10,679 nt of DNA, from assembly GCA_003131705.1 (NCBI GenBank), contig PKUY01000179.1, positions 2,032 to 12,710 of the forward strand. The letters are read 5' to 3'. Under the pieces are notes generated by a model that saw only the letters and a program-made list of their open reading frames with translations, did not search any database and was not told where the DNA came from. Positions within the stretch are counted from its first letter, which is position 1; each line of letters opens with the position of its first letter. Both the position numbers and the translations under genes were made by a program. Shown here piece after piece: positions 1 through 6,116 of this stretch. This DNA is from Acidobacteriota bacterium. GTDB taxonomy: Bacteria; Acidobacteriota; Terriglobia; Acidiferrales; UBA7541.

Positions 1-1
1 T

Positions 2-1021
2 CTCCGAATCGCCGCGGAGGAGGCATACGCTCCGCCGGAAATGCTGCAGCGGTATCGCCAGCTGATTCAGAACAAAGAGTGCGATGACCCCGGGTTTCTC
101 TCTCAATGGGAGTACTTTTTGGGGAGCGCCCCTCAAATCCAACAACTAGCTGCCCGTCTGCAGGATATCGGCCCGCTGCGTATCCAAGACATGGACGCGA
201 CCGGTATATCCAGACAGATCGTTTCGTTGACGAGTCCCGGAGTCCAGGTGTTCGACGCGGCCACAGGGACTTCTCTGGCTACATCTTTTAACGACCAGTT
301 GGCTGAGGCGATTCGAAGGCATCCCGATCGGTTCTCGGGACTGGCGGCCATCGCTCCTCAAAATCCCGCCGACGCGGCAAAGGAACTCGAAAGAGGCGTC
401 ACGAAATTGGGGTTGAAGGGCGCCATCATTAACTCGCACACGCAAGGCGAATATCTGGATAACCAGAAATTCTGGGAAATTTTCGCGGCCGCCGAGTCTT
501 TGAACGTGCCGATTTACTTGCATCCGACGGCGCCCTCGGCTCAGATGTTCGCGCCTTTTGGCGAATGGGGACTGGGCGGGGCTATCTACGGCTTTGCCGT
601 GGAGACCAGCCTGCACGTCTTGCGAATCATCATGAGCGGTGTTTTCGATCGTTTTCCCAAGCTGCAAATGGTGATTGGCCACCTCGGGGAGGGCTTGCCC
701 TATTGGCTCTTCAGGATCGATTTTTTTCAGCGGGCCTACCAGATGAACAACCGGTTCCCTGATCACCCGAAGTTGAAAAAGAAGCCGAGCGACTATATGA
801 AGGAAAATATTTACGTCACCACGAGCGGAATGGCGTGGCAACCACCGATTCTGTTTTGCCAGGAAGTGCTGGGGGTTGATCGCGTGCTGTATGCGATGGA
901 CTATCCCTACCAGTTCGTGCCGGGTGATGTGAAGGTTACCGACGATCTTCCGATCAGCGACACCGACAAGAAGAAATTGTACCAATCGAACGTGGAGAAG
1001 GTGTTCAATCTCAAAACGTAG
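2..1021 (+). CDS. Amidohydrolase-2 family protein (gamma-resorcylate decarboxylase-like), 5'-truncated by window edge
   Basis: The reading frame is open to the left edge. The codons before the first ATG (position 41) read LRIAAEEAYAPPE, which matches the normal N-terminus of this family, so the true start is upstream and position 41 is internal. The protein resembles gamma-resorcylate/2,3-dihydroxybenzoate decarboxylases and related TIM-barrel metal enzymes (PF04909), which decarboxylate or hydrolyse small carboxylated substrates. Numbering from the ATG at 41, visible family motifs are YLHPT (His161), GHLGEGLPYW (His214) and YAMDYPY (Asp287), corresponding to barrel metal and catalytic positions; NIYVTTSG is also typical. 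The first metal motif, Glu-x-His in gamma-resorcylate decarboxylase (EEH), reads EEA here. There is no signal peptide in the visible part, so it is probably cytoplasmic. It converges on the receiver-domain gene. The substrate cannot be told from sequence. Confidence is high for the family and low for the reaction. Confidence 0.88.
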   Translation, partial: LRIAAEEAYAPPEMLQRYRQLIQNKECDDPGFLSQWEYFLGSAPQIQQLAARLQDIGPLRIQDMDATGISRQIVSLTSPGVQVFDAATGTSLATSFNDQLAEAIRRHPDRFSGLAAIAPQNPADAAKELERGVTKLGLKGAIINSHTQGEYLDNQKFWEIFAAAESLNVPIYLHPTAPSAQMFAPFGEWGLGGAIYGFAVETSLHVLRIIMSGVFDRFPKLQMVIGHLGEGLPYWLFRIDFFQRAYQMNNRFPDHPKLKKKPSDYMKENIYVTTSGMAWQPPILFCQEVLGVDRVLYAMDYPYQFVPGDVKVTDDLPISDTDKKKLYQSNVEKVFNLKT

Positions 1022-1058
1022 GAATATTTCTCAGCCACCGGCCGCCGCAAACTTTTTC

Positions 1059-1090
1059 AGACGACGCTGCTATCGGGTCGTTTCTTTTTT
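1059..1090 (+). terminator. Weak candidate terminator of the amidohydrolase gene
   Basis: An imperfect stem, AGACGAC (1059-1065) with GTCGTTT (1077-1083, one G-T pair), encloses an 11-base loop. It runs into a T-rich tract ending TTTCTTTTTT (1081-1090), the layout of a rho-independent terminator on the + strand, 38 bases after the amidohydrolase stop. The stem is short and AT-leaning. The T tract also encodes Lys codons at the end of the opposing gene, so it may be coincidental. I see no T-tailed hairpin for the opposing, minus-strand transcripts. Confidence 0.27.
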
Positions 1091-3034
1091 GGCGAGCTCG
1101 TTCTGGAGAATGTTTTCGACAATCGGTTTTAGCACGCCCTGCGAGAGCAATTCGTGGAGCTGTGGTTCGAGCTTCTGCAGGACTCTCCGCACGAGATCGT
1201 CCACGTTCACCGCCTCGGAATTTGCGGCGGTCTCTTCATCCGAGTCTCGTTGGAAATCAGCGGGAGGCGTAAGAAATGGAATCTCCGCGAGTGCTTCGCG
1301 ATTCGGCGGCGGACCAGTGGGGATGCGCTCGTTCAGTTCCTCTGCCCAAGCTCCGAATGGCTGCGCAGGGGCGTCGCCATGTGCTGAGGCTTCCTGTTCA
1401 GCCGGTTCGTCCTCGATAGGGCTTTCCGAAGGCGGCGCGAAGAAGGAACGTGCAGGGGCGATCTCGCCAGCGCGCGAGCCATATTGCCCGGATTCCGGCG
1501 GTTCGTCATCGACGAGCAGCGGCTCGGGCGTCACGCGCACGGCGAGCGATTCCACAAGGGCCGGATCCTTGAAAGCGACAGACGGCGCAGCGTGCTCAGG
1601 TTCAGCTTCGAGGTTTTGATCAGCCCTGAAGTTCCCGCTGACGACTTGCGACTCGAGGGCGTGACTCGTTTCACCTGCCGGCGGTGCGGGAGCAAACCAC
1701 GAGTCCGTTCGTGGGCTCGACTCAGGTTCGGCGGCGAAGAACGGCTCATCGTCGGTCTCGACTAAAGCGGTCGAATGAGCACCATCGGCTTCGGCGCCCG
1801 GTTGAGTGCTCGCTTCGACGACCGTTTCGGCGCTCACGGCGCTTACTTCACTGGCTGTTTCCGCGGGGATTTTGGCCGCTTCTATGGGCGACGCATGCAG
1901 CACGAGCGAATCCCTCGACGGCTGTTCGACCGGAGTCGCAGAAATTGTTTCTGCAGGAGGCGGCGCAGACAGTGCATTCATCCAATCGGTTTGTGGGTAG
2001 TCGGAGTGGGACGGCATCACGGCGTCCATCCAATGCGCGGCTTTGGGTGGCGAGCTTGACTCGGGTTGCGATTCCGTCTCGGGCGCTTCGTGGGAAAATG
2101 GTTCCGCTTCAATCACCGACGGCGCGGGAGGTTCACTCACAACAGGCGCGGCGGAGCTGACAAAAGACGTGACCGGCGAAGATCCGGTTTGCTGGGACTC
2201 GGGTTCCTGATCCTGCACGGACGTGTCGAGTTCTCCCGCAGTCTCCATCAAGCGCACGTGCCGCGGCGGGACATCGCGTTCAGAAGGGAACGTGACCGGC
2301 TCCAAATCGTCGTTTGAAGAAAACGCCGGCCTGTTTGCGTCCTGCGCGGACACTTCGAACTCCATAGCAGTGCGACGCCAATCGCGCGAAGTGGCTGCGC
2401 TGTCGAATGCAGCGCCGTCAGCTTCATCGGCCTCTGCGCTTGCATCGACCAATTCCTGGTCTTCCGCTGCAGCCTTCTCGCCATCCAGCGCGCGTCGCCC
2501 GCTTCCAAACCCGTACACGATCGCTGCTTCTTCGGGACTTGGCTCCGGGAACTGAGGCAGAGTTTTTGGCCCGGTGCTGGATGCAATCTCAAGCTGGGGC
2601 ATCGGATGGGGCTCAGGCGACTCTTTGGCCTCTTTGGCCTTTGCGAGCTCAGCGACTACCCTTGGATTCTTCTCGAGCGCCGACATCACCATGGCGATCA
2701 GAGGATCGGGAGGAATGAAAGGTTTTTTCAGAACGCCGTCAGCGCCTACGCGCCGCGCTTCTTTTTCGTCGAGGGGATCGAACGCGCCTACCAGCAGGAT
2801 GACGGGGATATGCGCAAATCGGTCGTCCTTCTTTACAAATTCGCAGACTTCATAGCCGTTACGCACGGGCATGAAAATGTCCGCAAGAACCAGATCTGGG
2901 TCCAGATCCGGGATACGTCTGACGGCCGCCTCGCCATTTGCGACCGCAACCACCTGGATGCCGCGGTCTTGGAATGCCAGCACGACCATTTTCTGAATAT
3001 TGGCATTGTCATCGGCGACCAGAATCTTAGGCAC
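1070..3034 (-). CDS. Receiver-domain (CheY-like) protein with long disordered linker and C-terminal helical segment
   Basis: Residues 1-122 form a CheY-like receiver: acidic pair Asp8-Asp9, phospho-acceptor Asp52 in LADIFMP, and Lys104-Pro105. The two switch positions equivalent to CheY Thr87 and Tyr106 are Val82 and Val101. No DNA-binding or enzymatic output domain follows. Residues about 130-605 are a low-complexity, Pro/Ala/Ser/Glu-rich and predicted disordered linker with recurring aromatic motifs (WMDAV at 335, WMNAL at 351, FFA at 432 and 531, WFA at 446). The last ~45 residues (from VNVDDLVRRVL) look like a compact helical segment; similar REC-linker-helix proteins occur in Acidobacteria and deltaproteobacteria. 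The start is GTG at 3034, supported by AGGGG (3041-3045) six bases upstream and by the canonical receiver N-terminus. It lies 139 bases after bamD and may have its own promoter. The role is unknown; a signalling adaptor or scaffold is my inference. Confidence 0.85.
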   Translation of the reverse strand: MPKILVADDNANIQKMVVLAFQDRGIQVVAVANGEAAVRRIPDLDPDLVLADIFMPVRNGYEVCEFVKKDDRFAHIPVILLVGAFDPLDEKEARRVGADGVLKKPFIPPDPLIAMVMSALEKNPRVVAELAKAKEAKESPEPHPMPQLEIASSTGPKTLPQFPEPSPEEAAIVYGFGSGRRALDGEKAAAEDQELVDASAEADEADGAAFDSAATSRDWRRTAMEFEVSAQDANRPAFSSNDDLEPVTFPSERDVPPRHVRLMETAGELDTSVQDQEPESQQTGSSPVTSFVSSAAPVVSEPPAPSVIEAEPFSHEAPETESQPESSSPPKAAHWMDAVMPSHSDYPQTDWMNALSAPPPAETISATPVEQPSRDSLVLHASPIEAAKIPAETASEVSAVSAETVVEASTQPGAEADGAHSTALVETDDEPFFAAEPESSPRTDSWFAPAPPAGETSHALESQVVSGNFRADQNLEAEPEHAAPSVAFKDPALVESLAVRVTPEPLLVDDEPPESGQYGSRAGEIAPARSFFAPPSESPIEDEPAEQEASAHGDAPAQPFGAWAEELNERIPTGPPPNREALAEIPFLTPPADFQRDSDEETAANSEAVNVDDLVRRVLQKLEPQLHELLSQGVLKPIVENILQNELAKKETTR

Positions 3035-3091
3035 TGAAAACCCCTAGTGGTGCGTCGACAAAGCACCGCGCCTGCACGTTCCCTATACCTA

Positions 3092-3120
3092 TTGCTAACA
3101 TTACCGTGAGGGAGCGTCAA
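3092..3120 (-). promoter_or_regulatory. Candidate sigma-70-like promoter for the receiver-domain gene
   Basis: On the minus strand TTGACG (3115-3120, five of six bases of the -35 consensus) is followed after 17 bases by TAGCAA (3092-3097, a poor -10). Both lie in the 139-base gap upstream of the GTG start at 3034, leaving a leader of about 50 bases. The -10 match is weak, so this is only a candidate; transcription may simply read through from bamD. Confidence 0.28.
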
Positions 3121-3156
3121 CGAAGTCGAAGGACAGGCGTGCTACAGTTGTTAGCA
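3093..3156. repeat. Inverted repeat TGCTAACA / TGTTAGCA bracketing the candidate promoter
   Basis: TGCTAACA at 3093-3100 and its exact reverse complement TGTTAGCA at 3149-3156 lie 56 bases centre to centre. The second arm also forms a small local hairpin with TGCTA at 3140-3144 (5-bp stem, 7-base loop). One arm overlaps the possible -10 element and the other lies upstream of the possible -35. This could be a pair of operator half-sites, but 8-bp matches in 140 bases are not compelling. Confidence 0.28.
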
Positions 3157-3173
3157 GGGGGTAAACAGCACTG

Positions 3174-4559
3174 TCAGAAGGGAATTAGTTTGTGCAAACC
3201 CTTCTTTTTCTTGCTGGTGGATTCGGTTTTTGAGTCATTTGGGCTGGCTGCGGGCTTCGCGCTACTACTAGAATCGGTCCCATTGGCAGTCGTGGGTGTT
3301 GGTGCGGGATCTGCCGCAGGCGCCACCGAGGAACTGTCTGGCGTAGTAACACTGCTGCCACCTGTCGCGGTTGGAGGTACGCTATCGGATGTTCCAACCG
3401 ACTCGGTATCGACAGCCGGCGCACCGCCGCCTGCATTGCTTCCCGCGCCGCCTCCCGTGCTAACCCTGCTAACTCCCAACGTGAAAGCTGGTCCGGCGGC
3501 GCCCTGACTCAAAACGTCGGTTGCGGAAACCAAATCGTCCGGTGGATTCAGGTTCGGTTGGCCGGTTCGAGCGGCTAACTCAACATCGGGGCTGGATTTG
3601 ATCATCCCCATCGGAAATTTCACCAAGACCATCTGATGGTGCTGCTTCTGATACATCTGTTGTTTCTGCATCCGCGCAAGGGCCGCAGGATCGGCGGAAG
3701 GAATTGGCATTCCCATGGCCTTCAGCCGCGCTCGCGCCTCGGGCGCGAGACTTGACAAAGGATAATCCCGCAGGATGCGGTCGTAACACTGAGCTGCGAG
3801 GTCGGCCCAATGATTCTTGTCATCTTCATTCTTTGAAACCTGTTTCGCGCGCGAGTAAATGTTTCCCAGCATCGCCAGCGCTTCGTCGCTCTGGCTGTAA
3901 AGCGGGTATCGCCCGGATACTTCCACCAGACGTGCAGCCGAAGCGCGATAGTCGGCCTTCACATAGTAAAATCGCGCGACCCTAAACTCGCCGTCCGCCA
4001 GAATTTCCTGGACGTTGCGCAAATATTGCTCCGCCTGAGGCACCAGCGGGCTTTGCGGATACTTCAGCAGAAAGGCGCGGAACTCGTCTTCGGCAGCGGA
4101 CGCGTGGCTGTTATCGCGGTCCGATTTTTCCGTCATCCGATAGTGGGCCATGCCGACTTGCATTTGAGCGTACGAGGCTTCGTCAAGGAACGGGAAGAAG
4201 ACGATGAAGTTCTTGTACTCTTCCACCGCCTGAGTCAGGTTGGAAGTGCCGCCCTCTTTGTAGTAGGAATCCGCCAGCGCAAGTTTTGCTTTGGCGAGAT
4301 ATTCGCTGTCCGGGTAGGTGTTAATCAGGGTCTGAAGTTCCAGACGCGCCTCGGTATATTTTTTGTGCTTAATATCGAGGCCGGCACGGTCATAGAGCAC
4401 TTTGTCCGGCTCTGCTGAATCGGTCCCGTCGGTTTTTTTAGCAGCCCGTGTCGGTTTTGCTTTTATGACTTTGGCTTTCTTCTGAGCGTATGCGCCCGGG
4501 CAAAGCGATCCGGCCAGCGAAACAGCGAGGACAATCATCAGAACCTGCTGCTTTTTCAT
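3174..4559 (-). CDS. bamD: Outer membrane protein assembly factor BamD-like TPR protein with low-complexity C-terminal tail
   Basis: The protein is BamD/YfiO-like. BamD is the TPR subunit of the BAM complex, which docks on BamA and helps fold beta-barrels into the outer membrane. With the ATG at 4559 it has 461 residues: a signal peptide (about 1-26, ending AYA before Gln26), a basic stretch to ~45, and TPR-type helices from ~54 to ~285 with the hallmarks LINTYPDSEYLAKAKLALAD, FFPFLDEASYAQMQVG, FLLKYPQSPLVPQAEQYL and RYPLYSQSDEALAMLGNIY. Next come a Gln/Met-rich segment (~297-310), then a Ser/Thr/Gly/Ala/Pro tail (~355-448) ending in KKKKGLHKLIPF. E. coli BamD is about 245 residues, so roughly the last 175 are extra. 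The only N-terminal Cys (GSLC) is not a good lipobox, unlike classical lipidated BamD. A TTG start at 4577 is possible but adds six charged residues before the signal peptide. GATAGG lies nine bases before the ATG. The gene follows rpe by 41 bases, probably in one operon. Confidence 0.85.
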   Translation of the reverse strand: MKKQQVLMIVLAVSLAGSLCPGAYAQKKAKVIKAKPTRAAKKTDGTDSAEPDKVLYDRAGLDIKHKKYTEARLELQTLINTYPDSEYLAKAKLALADSYYKEGGTSNLTQAVEEYKNFIVFFPFLDEASYAQMQVGMAHYRMTEKSDRDNSHASAAEDEFRAFLLKYPQSPLVPQAEQYLRNVQEILADGEFRVARFYYVKADYRASAARLVEVSGRYPLYSQSDEALAMLGNIYSRAKQVSKNEDDKNHWADLAAQCYDRILRDYPLSSLAPEARARLKAMGMPIPSADPAALARMQKQQMYQKQHHQMVLVKFPMGMIKSSPDVELAARTGQPNLNPPDDLVSATDVLSQGAAGPAFTLGVSRVSTGGGAGSNAGGGAPAVDTESVGTSDSVPPTATGGSSVTTPDSSSVAPAADPAPTPTTANGTDSSSSAKPAASPNDSKTESTSKKKKGLHKLIPF

Positions 4560-4600
4560 GAGACCTGGCCTATCCAACGATTTTCAGATCCACTTGCGTT

Positions 4601-5278
4601 TTAGCTAAGCGCATCGGTCGCTAGTTTACGAATCTGGCGAGCTGCCGCGGCTGGATCAGGGGTGTGGAAGATCGAAGTCCCCGCAACGAAGGTGTTTGCC
4701 CCGGCTTGCGCCAGTTCACCCACATTCCCGGTATCGACTCCGCCATCCACCTCGATCCGGAAGCTCCCATTATAGCGTGCGCGCCATTCATTCAGTTGCC
4801 GAATTTTTTCAATCGCCCCAGGGATAAATTTCTGTCCCCCGAAACCCGGATTCACAGACATCACCAGAACCGTATCCACCTTGCCGAGAACATCGGAGAG
4901 CATCGCCACAGGTGTCGCTGGATTAATGGCCGCGCCCGCCTCCGCCCCCAGTTCCCGAATCATGGTAAGTGCGCGGTCCAGATGAACTGTTGCCTCTTGA
5001 TGGACGAGCAGGCGGCTGGCGCCCGCGCGAACGAAGCCCTCTATGTACTTTTCGGGCCGGTCGATCATCAGATGCACGTCCAGGGGCAAACGGGTTGCCT
5101 TGCGCAGCGACGCCACCACTGGTATTCCAATGGAGATGTTCGGGACGAAATGGCCGTCCATCACATCCACATGGATCACGTCCGCGCCGCCCTGTTCGAC
5201 CGCACGGATTTCATCGCCGAGCTTGGCGAAGTTCGAAGCCAGGATAGACGGCGCGATCTCGATTTTTGCGTAGCTCAT
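4601..5278 (-). CDS. rpe: Ribulose-phosphate 3-epimerase
   Basis: A cytoplasmic TIM-barrel enzyme of the pentose phosphate pathway that interconverts D-ribulose 5-phosphate and D-xylulose 5-phosphate. At 225 residues it has the normal family length. Diagnostic motifs are all present: IAPSILASNF (Ser11), HVDVMDGHFVPN (His36, metal ligand and acid/base Asp38, Met40), DVHLMID (His69), the phosphate-region motif VMSVNPGFGGQKF (139-151) and IEVDGGV (catalytic Asp178). The start ATG at 5278 gives the usual N-terminus MSYAKIEIAPS; the Shine-Dalgarno is weak. The gene begins 46 bases after the PASTA gene stop and ends 41 bases before bamD, so it sits inside an apparent operon. No key residue is missing and confidence is very high. 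Confidence 0.97.
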   Translation of the reverse strand: MSYAKIEIAPSILASNFAKLGDEIRAVEQGGADVIHVDVMDGHFVPNISIGIPVVASLRKATRLPLDVHLMIDRPEKYIEGFVRAGASRLLVHQEATVHLDRALTMIRELGAEAGAAINPATPVAMLSDVLGKVDTVLVMSVNPGFGGQKFIPGAIEKIRQLNEWRARYNGSFRIEVDGGVDTGNVGELAQAGANTFVAGTSIFHTPDPAAAARQIRKLATDALS

Positions 5279-5324
5279 GGAAGCTCGTGGATTCTAGCAC
5301 AGGCCGAAATCCGGCACCCAATAG

Positions 5325-6056
5325 CTAAGGCGCCTGCGCCACCTGCAGCTCGATTGTGGAACTCGAGTCGACGCGCTGTCCTCGTGCGGGCGTTTGTCCG
5401 ACAATACTGCCCGGGGGCTGCTCCGAACCAGATACGGGTGAGAGCTTCGAGACTCTCAGGCCCTGTGAATTCAATTTCGACTCGGCTTCGCCAAACGGCA
5501 GTCCGGTGAGCGAGGGCATCACGAACGCCGCCGGCCGAGGGCCGAGCGAGACGAGAACATTTACGTGAGGACTAGTGACGTCCGTCGTGCCAGGCGTGGG
5601 ATCCTGCTGTATGACGGTGTCTGCGGGGTTCCCCGGCACGTACGCATTCGTAATCTCTCCCGGCTGCATGCCGCTGCGAAGCAACTCGACCTGCGCTCCC
5701 CGGAGACTGAGGTTTGTCAGCGGCGGAATCGTGGCTTTCTGCGGGCCCAGGCTCAGGACGACGTGCGCATATTGCCCGGTCTTTACCCGCATATTTGGCG
5801 GGGGGCTTTGGCGAACCACCGCGTCCACCGGCAGGTTGCTGTAGATTCGATCTTCGACTTTCATCCCCAGACTGCGCCCCTGCAGAATCTTCTGCGCCTG
5901 GGTTGCGGTGATTCCCGCCAAGTCGGGCACTCCTACCTCGCGGCCCTGGATCGCGAAGCGCATAGCGGTCAGCGCGCTCAGAAACGCGACGGACGAGAAA
6001 ATGAAGAGCAGCAGCGCCATCCGAAATATCCAATGCAGGCGTTCCCGCTGCATCAT
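5325..6056 (-). CDS. Membrane-anchored protein with three PASTA domains, no kinase domain
   Basis: The 243-residue protein starts with a short basic N-terminus and one hydrophobic segment (about 12-33), so it is probably anchored in the inner membrane with the rest in the periplasm. Three PASTA repeats follow: ~39-105 (VPDLAG...VVRQSPPPNMRVKTG...VVLSLG), ~106-173 (IPPLTN...VIQQDPTPGTT...VLVSLG) and ~176-240 (MPSLTG...IVGQTPARGQRVDSS). PASTA modules bind peptidoglycan fragments or act as spacers in Ser/Thr kinases and class A/B penicillin-binding proteins; here neither a kinase nor a transpeptidase domain is present. Two adjacent ATGs (6054-6056 and 6051-6053) are possible; GGGAGGG lies eight bases before the first and inside a hairpin loop. 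The gene precedes rpe by 46 bases. A cell-wall sensing or scaffold role is inference. Stand-alone PASTA proteins next to sun/rsmB and rpe are a recurring arrangement in Acidobacteria as I recall it. Confidence 0.9.
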   Translation of the reverse strand: MMQRERLHWIFRMALLLFIFSSVAFLSALTAMRFAIQGREVGVPDLAGITATQAQKILQGRSLGMKVEDRIYSNLPVDAVVRQSPPPNMRVKTGQYAHVVLSLGPQKATIPPLTNLSLRGAQVELLRSGMQPGEITNAYVPGNPADTVIQQDPTPGTTDVTSPHVNVLVSLGPRPAAFVMPSLTGLPFGEAESKLNSQGLRVSKLSPVSGSEQPPGSIVGQTPARGQRVDSSSTIELQVAQAP

Positions 6057-6057
6057 T

Positions 6058-6081
6058 CGCTCATCCCTCCCACGATGAGCG
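6058..6081 (-). promoter_or_regulatory. Hairpin presenting the Shine-Dalgarno of the PASTA gene in its loop
   Basis: In the minus-strand transcript CGCTCATC (6081-6074) pairs perfectly with GATGAGCG (6065-6058), an 8-bp stem. The 8-base loop GTGGGAGG contains most of the purine-rich ribosome-binding site. The stem ends one base before the first ATG of the PASTA gene (6056). There is no T-run after it, so it is not a typical terminator for the receptor gene upstream. The inverted repeat is seen directly; a role in translation control is inferred. Confidence 0.5.
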
Positions 6082-6116
6082 TAGCACGACTTGTTAGAGA
6101 CGCACGAGCGGTGAGG

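Noticed and set aside
146..985. 279-residue open frame on the minus strand opposite the amidohydrolase
   Set aside because: It is fully antisense to a gene with clear family motifs, has no recognisable domain, and is explained by the codon bias of the + strand gene.
1089..1619. Ser/Gly-rich 176-residue + strand frame, plus several others up to position 3037, opposite the receiver-domain gene
   Set aside because: The opposite strand carries the receiver domain and linker in one frame. The Ser/Arg/Gly-rich antisense translations are typical shadows of low-complexity GC-rich coding.
4560..4577. TTG start six codons upstream of the chosen bamD start
   Set aside because: It adds Met-Asp-Arg-Pro-Gly-Leu before a normal MKKQQ signal peptide; ATG at 4559 is the simpler start.
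5303..5315. Small hairpin GCCG-aaatc-CGGC between the PASTA gene and rpe
   Set aside because: Only four base pairs and no T-run, so it is not a credible terminator or regulator.
4664..5509. Long + strand frame spanning rpe and the end of the PASTA gene
   Set aside because: It is antisense to two confidently assigned genes and crosses the gap between them; His/Arg/Pro-rich composition suggests a shadow.
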